Shown: one piece after another, positions 1-11,441 of the stretch
How positions within the stretch are numbered: position 1 is the first letter of the stretch
Layout: each line of letters begins with the position of its first letter
Assembly: GCA_003339415.1 (NCBI GenBank)
Contig: PDHQ01000058.1
Span: 1-64,000 of the forward strand
Direction: 5' to 3'
Length of the DNA: 64,000 nt
Origin: Ophiocordyceps camponoti-saundersi (nom. inval.)
Taxonomy: Eukaryota; Ascomycota; Sordariomycetes; Hypocreales; Ophiocordycipitaceae
Notes under the pieces: generated by a model
Database searches by the model: none
What the model was told of the DNA's origin: nothing
The model's input: only the letters and a program-made list of their open reading frames with translations
Program-made: the position numbers and the translations under genes

Positions 1-28
1 CAACCAACCAACCAAACCCTCAAAGGCC

Positions 29-248
29 GCTCCCGTCCAATCCGTCCGTGCCAAGTGATTATCATACAACGGGGTTTTTTCTGCGTTCCTCTCTCTCCCT
101 CTCTTTCTGTCTTTCTCTCTTGAATTTACATATGTACGCCTCCACGTGGGAAAAAAAAGGGGACTTTCTTCGAAGTGTCCGCCCCCGTTCCTAGTATCTA
201 TGTAAGCTGGTTCTTATACTTGCGAAATGGCGCTTTTACGGCGTCTCG
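29..248 (+). repeat. Diverged direct repeat, copy 1
   Basis: This stretch is colinear with 1996-2175. Shared blocks in the same order: GCTCCCGTCCAATCCGT followed by GTGCCAAGTGATTATCATAC (29-67), GCCTCCACGTG (139-149), TTCGAAGTGTC (169-179) and ATGGCGCT followed by ACG-CGTCTC (227-248). The copies differ by substitutions and several indels. A poly-G tract starts right after this copy. Function unknown. Confidence 0.7.
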
Positions 249-251
249 TCT

Positions 252-252
<1 letters not shown>

Positions 253-289
<37 letters not shown>

Positions 290-319
290 GTTTTGGGGGG
301 GGGGGGGGGGGGGGGGGGG
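253..319. repeat. Poly-G double tract
   Basis: 36 consecutive G, then a six-base TG/T interruption, then 25 consecutive G. Such runs can form G-quadruplexes and are prone to sequencing and assembly error, so their exact length should not be trusted. Confidence 0.9.
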
Positions 320-1995
320 AAGAGGGGGGTTTTTTTTTCTTTCTGTTCGGAGGAGAAAAAAAGAGGTGATGCTGCTTGATTTGTTCTGTTTTTGTTTTTC
401 CAATAGTCGAGACCTGTGTAGAAGAGCGACAGACCAGAGAGGGTGATGATTATTCTTATTTGCCGTCGAGTGCAAATTTTGTGCTGTCGTGTTTAGCCTC
501 TGGTGGGCAGCGGAGGAAGAGGCCGGCTCGGGGGAGGTCCAGGGCAAGGCGGGAGGTGAGAAGGACGCTGAGAGGCAGGCATGTTGGGTAGTAGATTTGT
601 TTTCGTAGTGAAGGAAAGTGAGGAATATGATTGTTGATCTTGAGGTATGTTTATTGCTGGATAGCGGAATGAGTGGGTGAAAGAGAGAGAGAGCGATGCT
701 GATCCTGGAGGTTCAACGGGACGAGAAAGGAAGAGAGGGAAAGGGCTTTATGTACGTCCGTAGACAGGCCTCGGAGAAGGCAATCTGGGAGAGAGAGAGA
801 GAGAGAGAGAGCCAGGACAAGGGAGCTCCATCGCCGGGCACGGTACCTCTTCGGACGGTGTGGGGGGGGGGGGGGGGGGGGGGGAGGAGAAACGGTACGT
901 ACAGGTACATGTAAGGCACCGAACCGCCGCCGCTGCCTCCGCCGCCGTCACCCCTGGCACGTCAGCCCAGCGCTGAAAGAGCCCTTCCCGTCATCCTAAG
1001 ACAGCAGCTTGGTGACGCCCGCCCGAGCAAGGCGGGCAAAAGAAGTTCCGGCCCCCAGCAGAGGAGCGCCCCACACATTGCCTCTCTCTCTCCTCCGCGC
1101 CCCCCCTCCTCTCCAAATTCCCACCTCACTCCATGTCACCCCACCTCACCTCACCCCACCCCTCCCCCCCCCCTGCTGCCCTGGTGCAAGGTACAGCGGA
1201 GGTAGAGGCGTCGTAGCGAGCCCTAGCCGCAGTCGCTACCCTCTAGACTGTAGTGGATACGTCCACTACTAGCACAACATGTGTATGCCCCGATCCGGGG
1301 AGAAGGGGGGAGGGAACACTTAGAGCAGCGTATCATGTAATCTACGTCGTCTTCTTTCTCATTTTTTTTGCCATCACGCGATGGCGTCGGTGGAATGATG
1401 TGAGCGACATGTCGTGTGTATGCAGGAAGAGGAGAGTAAGCTTGTCGGACTCCGACTCTGCCTCTAACATGATTCTTTGCAATCGAAAAGGAGGGAGGAG
1501 TGTGAAAAGAAGAAAGTGGTTTTGACTTCCCTCCTGCTCCGCTCTGGGGCTTTTTTTCCCCTTTCAGCCGGACTCGCTCTCATGACGGCGGCTCATGTTT
1601 CCTTTCTTCTTTTTGTCTCCATGCTTTCTTCTTTGTGCAATTATTTCTCACAGCCGTGTTCCTGTGTTCCTGTGTTCCTGCATATCCCGTACCTACATGC
1701 CTACATACATACGTTAGCAAATATCCGTAGGTAGTAGATCAGGTCAATGCCGGATCCCTTTCTCGTGCATACATATCCGTTCGTACATACATACATACTA
1801 CATTCATGCACCTACTGTATACTCAGTAGTCGTTTATACCTACCTACCTACATACACACTCCATACCTGTAGGACTAGGTAGAGGCAGGCGGCGTTCGCA
1901 GAAATGCTTAGGTATTCATTCCCTCTTCGTCTGGTGTGACGGCGGCAATGGATCGACACTCCACCACCGAATAAAAAACTTGACCACCTCAAACC

Positions 1996-2175
1996 CGCTC
2001 CCGTCCAATCCGTGCCAAGTGATTATCATACGGGGTTGCCGTCTGCGTTCCTCTCTCCCTGTCTTCTTTCCCCTCAATTATGCCTCCACGTGTAAAGAAA
2101 AAAAAAGGACATGTTCGAAGTGTCGACTTAGCTGTCTCTCGTACTCGTCGTGGTATGGCGCTATCACGACGTCTC
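1996..2175 (+). repeat. Diverged direct repeat, copy 2
   Basis: Second, slightly shorter copy of the segment at 29-248: the same four blocks occur in the same order at 1996-2030, 2082-2092, 2115-2125 and 2155-2175. No terminal inverted repeats or flanking duplication were seen, so I do not assign it to a transposon class. Confidence 0.7.
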
Positions 2176-4260
2176 AACCGTGTTTTTTCAACCCTTCTCT
2201 TACATACTTCTCTGAAGGAGGGGCGTGGAAAAAGGACGAAACAAGAAATACTCTAATGGAAGTTTCAGGAAGAAAGGACGGGAAGATGTAAAAAAAAAAA
2301 ACATAACGAGTCGGGACTCTGTCTCTGTAATTTTGACTGGGACTATCCATACAGGCTACTAATGAGGCAGTACGATGGTCCATCCATCTCATTAGCTAGG
2401 TTGCCTAGCGAATCACTCTCTCCCCCCCGTCCCCCTCCACCTCCTCCTACTACTCCAATACCTTTAACCGATGGTGTCACTACAGCCGAGATACCTCTGG
2501 TAAGAGAAAGAGAGCGAGTGTGTGTGAATGGGCCCGTGTCTCGAAGACACACGGAAGATGCCACGATGAAATAAAACAGAAACAGCAACTCTCTTCTTTT
2601 GCTTCAAGACAGACAGCCATGCGCGGTCCAGCGCAGGGATAGTTTCTATCAGTTTTTTTTGGTGGTCTTGGTTTCTTTTTCCTCTTGGTCTTGTCCTTTC
2701 CTTGTCTGCCTTAGCAGCGTCTTGGCACACGCACTATACAACCATACTACGGATACCACACACACCACATCACACCGCAAACACCACACACACACACACA
2801 CGCACACACGTTCAGAAAGCATTCGTAGGGATTACGCATGTGAGAGAGGGGAAAAAAAATCTGAGAATTCCAATCTTCGAAACCCCTGTTCAGCGCCGGG
2901 GCGGGAATTGTATGCACAATGGCCTGACAGCGGCAGCTCTGGAACCGTAGCACGACCGACGGCGGCTTATCCTCTTCTTTCCTTCTTGCTACCCCTTTTT
3001 TCCTATTGCGAAAAAAATGTGACTATTTTCGACCCTGGAAGAAAGCGAACAAGAGATAGACAGAGCACGTAGGCACAGACAAAAAAACCATCAGATAAAG
3101 GGGGAAAAGAAAACAACCAGAAGGTAGCGGCGATCCGTCGATGTCATCATCGCCGATTGTACGCAGCCCGTGCCATGACACGCAAAAAGAGAGAGAGACG
3201 GAGATACGGAGGGAGAGAGAGGGAGAAAAGGCAGGAGCAGAAAACACACACACACTTACGACCCCCTTGGGTAAACTGCGCCCGAGTGCCGTTCCGCCCG
3301 ATCGGCGTCCAGACCGGGGGACTAGATGCCCGATCGTGGGGTGACTCGGACGAACCCCCTTTATTAGAGGGAGGATACAGTTACGTCGGTAACGGCCAAG
3401 TTTGTGTGTGCATGTATGTGTTTTCTTTTCGAGGAGCTGATGATCTCCCGATCGTTGATGTTCTTTTCTTCTTTCTGTTATTGTGCCCTTTTTTTTCCTT
3501 TCATTCTTTTCATTGTTACGTCTCTTCTTCTTTCTTTCTTTCTTTCTCAACAGTAGTAGGTAGGTAGGTATGTACGGATAGCCATGTATGTGTGTATATA
3601 TGTATTTCCCGTGTTTCAGCATCGGGGAGGAGGCTTTGAGCCTTGGGACGGGGGGGCTCCCTGCGTATAATTTGCCCCGGAATGACTCGCGATGAAATCA
3701 TATATGACGCGTGACGAGAGAGAGAGCTGCGTCAATTGCCTCACTTGAGCTCTCTCTTGGTTCTTTAAATACATGCATGCATCGCAGCCTCATCCCTGTC
3801 TACCCTTGCTGACGCCCGTCGAGGGGGGGCTTGCGTCACGCGCTCTTCTTTCTCTTTCTCAATCGTCCAATCCAGGTTGCATGCAGCCTTACGGTGCCCT
3901 CCTCTTTTTCTCTTCCCTGCCCCCCCCCCTCCTCCTACTTCTCGTACCTTTTCCCGGGCCGCACCGTCACGATGCATAAGCGGGCGGACCAAATCAGATG
4001 GTCATGATGCTGAATGCGGAAAGATGATGATGGTGATGATGATGATGCCTTCTTGGATGATGGTTCCACACTGCTCTCTTCTCACACGGGACGGAGGAAA
4101 AACGAACAACAGGATGAAATCATAAGGGTCCTCGAGACAATGCAGCAACTCACCCCCCCATCATCCCCTCCCCTCCCCTCCCCTCCTTCTCCCCCCACCC
4201 GTCTACGGATATGGATAGACATGTTCGTAATCGTACATGTCCGGACTCCTCAAACGGATA

Positions 4261-4263
4261 CAC

Positions 4264-4336
<73 letters not shown>
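4261..4336. repeat. CA dinucleotide microsatellite
   Basis: Almost uninterrupted CA repeat, broken by two AAAC steps. It produces meaningless open frames of Thr-His or Cys-Val repeats on the two strands. Confidence 0.95.
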
Positions 4337-4340
<4 letters not shown>

Positions 4341-6967
4341 TATACCGAGTCAGGTGCTTTCTAGAATCACAGACGCTACGGCATGCAAGGCCACGGAGAC
4401 GGCTCGTCCGTGTCTCGGTCTCGGCTGGCTGGCTTTAGGCTCGACGGCTCGCTCCCATCATTACGGGAGATGAGCTCTGGACTATCCAATCCACCTACAC
4501 AAGTACTGCTGCTTGTGGTCTCGGTCCCGATACAGGTGAATTGGCTACGGACACTACACTCCGTACTCCATACTGGAGTGGATTGAGGCGACGCCACTAA
4601 GTGATCTGGTGTTTGTTGCATCTCCATTCCTGTCTAGCTCGCCCCGTCTCTCCTCTCCACCCCCCATCCTCTCCCATCCTCTCCACCCCTTTTTTCTTCC
4701 GCGCCTCTCGTCCGAATCCCCTTCCCTTCCTCCCCCCCCCCCCTCCACTCTCTTTGTGCCTATCGTGGTGGGGGACCCGCTCTATCCGGATCTGGGGGTT
4801 GAACGAGAACGAAGGGGTGGGGGCTTATCTTTCCTTTTTTCTCGCTCTCTCTCTCTCTCTCTCTCTCATATTATCGTTTTTTTTGCTTTGCCTTTCTAGG
4901 CCCCAAGCCTTTAAAGATAGCAATTCTGCTCTCCCGGGTCAATGCACAGGATCAAGTTCATGAGCCGTGCAGAACGTCTAGACCGACCCGACCGAAGGCG
5001 GACGTTTTGCAAGGGACCTAAAGGGGAACGAGACGAAAAAAGGGCCTGGTCTAGGATCCTTAGGTATGCAGTTGAGGTATGCGTCTGTGAGCCCCGAAAC
5101 GCAACTCGGAGCGGAAGAAGAAGAAGAAGAAGAAGAAGCCTTCAATGGTTTCTAGGGCGGTCAACCCAGCCTACCGGGACGTTACCCACCTGTGTCTCGC
5201 TGGATTCGTTCTACATCCTAAATTGAACCCCGTCTCATGCAATAGGCCTCTCGCCACGCTCAAATGTGTCTACTGAGATGACATAGTCAAACGGCCATCT
5301 TGGGCGACTGGCATCACGCGTTACTGCAGACGATGCCGTGTGACCAATGTCTTCCTTTGTTCTTTGTTCAGGTCCCCTCGCCCCCTGGCTGTGTTCAAAG
5401 CAACAAGACCCTTGCCATTGGAGCACTCGGGCCATCATCTCCCCCCCCCCAAAAAAAGGGCTCTTTCTTTCGCTCGTCAGGGGCATTTACAAATTCGTCA
5501 GGGGTCGTCTTTCTTTTTCATCTCCCAGGATAGGCCTCGACTCCCTTGCCATCTTTTACTACCTTGCCGTCAAGTGAAGCATGGTGATCGTTGGTAAGAA
5601 TAGATTTTTTTCCCTCGGTTCGGGGACCGGAGGCTGTCAGCAGCAGCGAAGGCAGCGCCCAGTCGCGATGCGTCCGGGGATAATAAAAAAACAGAGGGCT
5701 ACCAACTGCTGTCATCTGATGATGACGATGACGACGAGGCGGCGATGCCGGGGAACGCCCATTCAATAACCCTTGTTGCCCTGTTCACCCTCCCAGGTCA
5801 GGCGGACCATATCGGGCGCCTATCACAGTAATTGGCCGGGTCTTCGGAGCCTTCTCTCCTCTTACTGGTGACCGCATTTGGAGGCCCGTACGTACATACA
5901 TGTTGAGCTGGCTGTCAGGCGATCGGCCTCGCCGTAACATCCATACTTACGGAGTACAGTTACAGACAGCCTCAGCACAGGCATACGGACACATACCATG
6001 ATACCACGTACATGCATACAGTCTACATACATACATACATACAGGCATGCATCCTAAATTACACACCGTCGTGCACATCATATACATGTGTCTGTATGCG
6101 TTATGTAGGTAGTACATATGTCCGTGGCATGTCCGCGTGCATGTATGTGCGTACGGACATGTACGATACATTTCATCTGAATAACGAAATTGCCGCCCTC
6201 AGCGCCACGTGGAGGACAAGCACGCGGCCAGCCAGAGATGACAACTTGGGCCAAACATGACCGTCTCCGGAAGGACTTCAGAGATACATACTTACAATGG
6301 TCAGGGAAAGCAGGGAGGCAGGTAGGACAAGAATAACTGACTGCCTCGTCCGGCTTCAGATAGACGACCCTTCGGCAAACCGAGTGAGCTGGGAACGGGT
6401 AGAAAACGTTTCACCATCTATCCCTCTGCCTTATCATCGGCCCATCGTTGATTCATCTATATGGCCCTGTGCCGCGTCGTATCGTGTCATGTCGTGTCTT
6501 TCGGCATTTGAGACGAAGAAAAGCCAAAAAGAAAACTTCCGCAATGGCACGACGTAGGAAGTGGTGTCATTGCCACGTCGACCCCCCCCCCCTCCTCTTC
6601 ACCCCCGAAATCCTCACTCGGTCCCTGCGCAAGCGCCGTTGTCCTTCCGATTGCATCCCTAATAATCCCTTCCATCCTCCTATTCCTTCTTCTTCTTCCC
6701 CCCCCTTGCGTTTTCCCAGCGACCCTTCGAAAACCTAAGCAAGTGTATACATAAACCCTTTTTTCTTGCCCGCCATCGTCATCGAGGGTTCCGGAAAATA
6801 TCGGCTCACCACGGCTCGAATAGGGAAAGGGGAACCACCCCGATGGTGACCGGTCATCTCCAAGTGGCGCGACCCCTTCCCTTATCCCTCCGCGTATGTC
6901 CGTGACCGATACCGCATCTCGTCTATTCGCAGTCCAACTGCCCCCGACATCGGCTGCTGAGACTTGC

Positions 6968-7878
6968 TCACGAATTGTCTTCGCCTACGGGTACCTGGGT
7001 AGATGTGATCCAATTCTCCATCCTTGCTTGCCCTTGACCGCCCGGTTTATTAGTGGCTTCGCTTCTCGCTTGCTGGCTTCGTCTTTTGACGACCAAGCAG
7101 AGGACGCGCCCGTAGATGGCGAAGCCTTCGTACGTCACGTCCATGGCCAGCTTCTTCTTGTCGTCATCCGCTTCGTCTGAGGCGCCAACCCGCCGTCGAC
7201 GTTTCGACGCCGGTTCTTCAGCGTCCGACGTGACTTCGATAGCCGTATTGTCCCCATCCGCGTGCTCGTCGCCCTCGTCTTCGTCGTCATCATCATCTAC
7301 GAGGGCCGTACTTCTATCCCGCTTCTGACGTGTCGGAGGAGGAGCGACGGGGATGTCGGCGAGTCGCACTTCGTCATCGTCGTCGTCCTCCTGAAGCACC
7401 ACCGGCTCGGACGTATCCTGTTTATCATCATCGTCCACCTCGATAGGTGCGCGGTTCGTCTCGCTGATGAGCCTCGTCGAATTGGATCGCATCCGTTCAG
7501 GGGCTTTCTCGCGAAAGTGCTTGTGCTTCAGGAGTAGGGAATGACGAGAGCTGGTTTCCGTCAGAAATATGGACACCTCAAAGTCATCTAGCTCGCCCCC
7601 ATTAGCGAACGGGAGATGAAGAGATAGATTTAGGTCTTCACACCCTGAATAACGACATCTTTGATGCTCTTCTTCTTAGTACCCTTCTTCCTGGCCCGCT
7701 CCCGCTCTTCGCGCAGCTTGGGTACCACAAGCGGGCGGACGCTCTCGATGATGCGCGGGAGGACCGGGTCTCGCGGGTTCAGCAGCCACGATTGCGCCAG
7801 CGACGGGTTATCGAGGTAGATGCGACATTCCAGTACCGAGGATTTGGAGATCCTCAGATACCGCCGCACCGGAGCCAT
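6968..7878 (-). CDS. Conserved acidic fungal protein, function unknown
   Basis: Two exons on the minus strand: 7878-7644 and 7587-6968, joined across a 56-base intron (7588-7643; GTGTGA donor, CTAAT branch site, CTAG acceptor). The product is about 284 residues. The N-terminal 110 residues (starting MAPVRRYLRI) are well ordered and look like a family I have seen in many filamentous fungi without an assigned role. The middle is very acidic, with several Asp runs following hydrophobic residues (IEVDDDD, IEVTSDAEE), which resemble SUMO-interaction motifs. A basic KRRRR stretch may be a nuclear signal. The C-terminus regains a conserved look (YEGFAIYGRVLCLVVKRR). It is divergent from the isoleucyl-tRNA synthetase gene with 240 bases between start codons. 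A nuclear role is inference only. Confidence 0.8.
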
Positions 7879-8118
7879 TTGTTAGCAGATTATCGGACGA
7901 CGAAGAGAGACCCGCCCCCGATGGGCCGGATCTGCCGTCGTCTGGGGTCACGAGACCCTGTTCGGTGGTAGCGGTACTGGTAGAAGTAGACTTCGTCAGA
8001 CCCCTAATAGGGCTGTCTCTACAGGGGGGTTGGGGGAGTGGAACCCCGCTATAGCCCGCTGAAAGCAAATTCTCGTCGTCCGGCTTCAAGCTTCCCCAGA
8101 GCTCCCTTCCACACCAGC
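7879..8118. promoter_or_regulatory. Divergent intergenic promoter region
   Basis: 240 bases separate the start codons of the acidic conserved protein (minus) and the mitochondrial isoleucyl-tRNA synthetase (plus). Both promoters must lie here or overlap the 5' ends. I see no specific binding site that I can name. Confidence 0.5.
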
Positions 8119-11030
8119 ATGAGGTCGTGGAAGGAAACGCTGAGGCTGCCTCGATCGACCTTCAAGTACGGCTAGATAATTGCAAGTCTCGACGTTCAAT
8201 CGCTGACCGACCCGAATCTAGAGCTCGCCCGAACTTACAACTGCTTCGCAACAACCGAGAAGCCGCTGATTTATACCAATGGCAGGCTACCCATCGCCCC
8301 CAAGACGACCTTTTCGTCCTGCACGACGGTCCGCCCTACGCCAATGGGCCGCTGCATCTGGGTCATGCCCTCAATAAAGTCCTCAAGGACATGGTTCTTC
8401 GTCTGCAGGTGCAGAATGGAAAGCGCGTGCTTTACAGGCCCGGCTGGGATTGCCATGGCCTGCCCATCGAGATGAAAGCCTTGGAAGAAGATGCCGCGAG
8501 AGCCCTGAGCCCCGTCAGCATTCGCAGGTCGGCCAAGCGGCTGGCCACGAAGGCTATTGCCGTCCAGCTCAAAGGCTTTCAGTCCTTCGGCGTCATGGCT
8601 GCCTGGTACGATAAGTGGACAACCATGGACCATGCGTTTGAGATGAGGCAATTGCGCATCTTCCAGAAGATGCTACGTCATGGTCTCATCTACCGCAAAT
8701 ACAAGCCCGTGTACTGGTCGACCACGTCTCGTACGGCATTGGCCGAGGCCGAGCTCGAGTACCGCGATGATCACGTCTCCCACGCGGCGTACGTCCGATA
8801 TCCTATCGTCTCCGACTGCAGTGCCATTCCTGGGCTCGCCGACTTCAAACATAGCCTCTGCGCAGCTATATGGACCACGACTCCGTGGACTCTTCCTGCG
8901 AACAGGGCCATCGCAGTTCATCGTCATCTCCTCTACTCAGTACTGCGCGTGGGTGACCATGGCCTTCTTGTCGCGTCAAGTCGCGTCGAGGCGCTGAGAG
9001 AACACTTGCCCCCGTTCCAGGTCGCGGTTGAGGGTATTCCCGGTGAGAAGCTCGCCGGCCTGCAATATCGCAACAAGCTTCGAGGTAAAGCCGCCCCCTT
9101 GCAGCCCATTGTGCATGCAGATTTCGTCTCGGCCGACTCAGGCACTGGTCTGGTTCACATGGCTCCGGGGCACGGCCAGGAAGACTACGAAGCCTGTTCG
9201 GCCTTGGGAATTGCTGCCTTTGCGCCGATAGATGACGACGGCCGCTTCACGCAAGAAGCCTTCCCTGATCACCCCCAGCTCCTGACTGAGGCACCGTCCA
9301 TCCTGCAAGGGGGTAGCCGAGCTGTGCTGGACCTGGTAGGAGACGATGTCCTGGCGGAGCACGAGTTGCGTCACAAGTACCCTTATGACTGGCGGACAAA
9401 GCAGCCGGTGGTGTTGCGAGCCACGGCTCAGTGGTTCGCCGACGTCGGAGGTATCAAAGAGGCTGCTTTGGCGGCCCTGCGTCGCGTCCGCTTCGTGCCC
9501 GAGTCTGGGAAGGCACGCCTGGAGAGCTTCATCAAGAGGCGGCGCGAGTGGTGTATATCGCGCCAACGCTGCTGGGGCGTTCCGATCCCTGCTCTCTACG
9601 ACGCTGATGGGGAAGCCGTCATGACCAACGAGTCGGTCGAGCACATCATCTCCGTCATGCAGGAGCGTACTTGCGAGGCCTGGTTCTCCGACGCGGCCGA
9701 CGATGCGGCCTGGATAGCCCCGTCGCTGAAACAAGGACGCTATCACCGGGGCACGGAGACTATGGATGTCTGGTTCGACAGTGGCAGCAGCTGGACGGAG
9801 ACGACACGGCAGGCCGACGTGTACCTGGAGGGATCGGATCAGCACCGAGGCTGGTTTCAGTCTAGTCTCCTGACGTACGTGGCCGAGCAGAAGCTGGACG
9901 GGAAAACGGACGATGAAGTCGCCGCTCCGTTTAAGACACTGGTCACGCACGGCTTCGTTCTCGATGCTCAGGGGAAGAAGATGTCTAAGTCGGTTGGCAA
10001 CACGATAAGTCCGAACGAGCTCATCCTTGGCCACCTGTCCCCGCAACGAGACAAGACGCAGGTCGAGAAAGGAGGGAAAGCCGATGCCCTGGGGCCAGAC
10101 GCCTTGCGCTTGTGGGTGGCCAGTAGCGACTTCACGACAGACGTCGTCATCGGGCCGTCCATCATGCAGCCGGTTCACAATGCCTTGGTCAAGTACCGTA
10201 CGGTGCTGAAGATGATTCTCGGCTCGCTCCACCAGACCAGTCGGGCGACGACGCTGACCAAGGTGGACCAAATGGCCATCATGCAGCTGAGCGACACGAT
10301 GGAACAGGTACGAGCTGCGATGAACGCCTACGAGTTTTCCAAGGCTACAGCCTTGATCAACAGATGGGTCGCAAACGACCTGTCGGCTTTCTATCTGGAA
10401 GCTCTCAAGGACAGACTGTACTGCGGCGACGGCGGCGGCGCGCTCGAGCCGATACTAGTCGGGTTCCTGCGGATGTTGGCGCCCATGACGCCGCTGTTGG
10501 TCGACGAGGCTTGGAGTAACCGGCCGCAATGGATGGCGAATGACGAGACGCTGCAGCATCCCGGCCGGCAGCTATATGGAGAGCCCATTGTTGACGCCCG
10601 TCGCCTGACCATGGCGCAGAGCAGGTTGAGGCGCGACCTGCCGAGCTTGATGGCGGTGCGCGGCGCCGTCAAGGCGGGATTGGAGGAGGCACGGGCCGCC
10701 GGGGCTCTCGGCAGTTCGCTGCAGAGTTCGGTAGTCATCTCTACAGAGGATAGCGAGCTGGCGACGACAATGGGCTTCTACTTGGACGAGCTCGACGCTA
10801 TGCTAGTGGTTTCGCACGTCGGGCTCAACCAAGGGCCCAAGGAGCAGATGGCCAATCACGGCGACGGCTGGAGGTTTGTCAAGCCATTCGAAGGGGGAAC
10901 GGTGCATGTGCTTCCGCCGAGGCATCACAAGTGCGCTAGGTGCTGGCGCTATCTGGCGACATCGGAACATCAGCTCTGCGGCCGATGCGACGAGGCAGTT
11001 GGACGTCAGGATGGTAATAAGGGATCATGA
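8119..11030 (+). CDS. ISM1: Isoleucyl-tRNA synthetase, mitochondrial
   Basis: Class I aminoacyl-tRNA synthetase that charges tRNA-Ile in mitochondria. The frame is open from about 8127, but no ATG lies there. An ATG at 8119 begins a 47-base exon (MRSWKETLRLPRSTF) joined by a 56-base intron (8166-8221; GTACGG donor, GCTGAC branch, CTAG acceptor) to the long exon, giving about 951 residues. Visible landmarks: HIGH-type motif HLGH (residues about 61-64) within NGPLHLGHALNK, KMSKS motif (about 602-606), the WCISRQRCWG block, and a C-terminal zinc pair CxxC-x11-CxxC (920-938). The short, basic, hydroxylated N-terminus and bacterial-type C-terminal zinc domain fit the organellar rather than the cytosolic enzyme. 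No internal break is seen. Confidence 0.95.
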
Positions 11031-11441
11031 CTCGCTTCACGTTTGTAAGGGTCCCGGTCATGGGGGATGGACGAGCGACCGACGGATTGGGTAAGGCTTC
11101 CACTTTGCTACTGGTAGCGCTGCCGCGTGGTTGTTCCAGCCAGCTATTCGTGGAATGGCCGTCCGCTGGAACAGATACCCCCAACGGCGACCTACAGCGG
11201 GGTCAACGCCTGTAGGTGACCTGCTAAGGTTGGAAATTTGGGGGTGCGACGCTCGCTGGGTTTTAGTGGAGGGCGCCCGGTAAACTTTCCCCACCGCGCT
11301 CGTCATATGCTCGAGCATATCGACCGCCGTCACAACCGTTTGGATCCCCCCTCGATTCTACGCATCTTCTCCGTCTAGCCCCCCCCCAAAGCAAACATGC
11401 GTTGACCCCCCGCCGTCCCAGAATGCAGCGAAACCTGAATC
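11031..11441. other. Intergenic, nothing recognised
   Basis: Holds the 3' end of the synthetase transcript and the promoter of the next gene on the same strand. No feature stands out. Confidence 0.6.

Larger units (their letters stand above)
1..6967. other. Gene-free, low-complexity left flank
   Basis: I find no recognisable protein in either strand across almost 7 kb. The open frames are short and mostly built from homopolymers or microsatellites. Visible content: poly-G tracts at 253-288, 295-319 and 862-884, CT/GA runs, a long CA repeat at 4261-4336, CA runs near 2779-2806, and TACATAC-type short repeats at 1690-1870 and 5885-6150. It may be an extended regulatory or repeat-rich region of a gene beyond the left edge. 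An unrecognised short or heavily spliced gene cannot be excluded by eye. Confidence 0.6.

Noticed and set aside
3023..3622. 199-codon open frame on the minus strand
   Set aside because: Lys/Arg and hydrophobic runs come from CT and TTC-rich DNA; no domain, no splice partners, no conserved look.
4150..4473. Open frames rich in Thr-His or Cys-Val
   Set aside because: Direct translation of the CA microsatellite.
8127..8165. GTG as start of the isoleucyl-tRNA synthetase
   Set aside because: Nuclear eukaryotic gene; an ATG at 8119 with a consensus 56-base intron gives a better N-terminus.
9138..10271. 377-codon minus-strand open frame
   Set aside because: Antisense to the isoleucyl-tRNA synthetase exon; no independent support.
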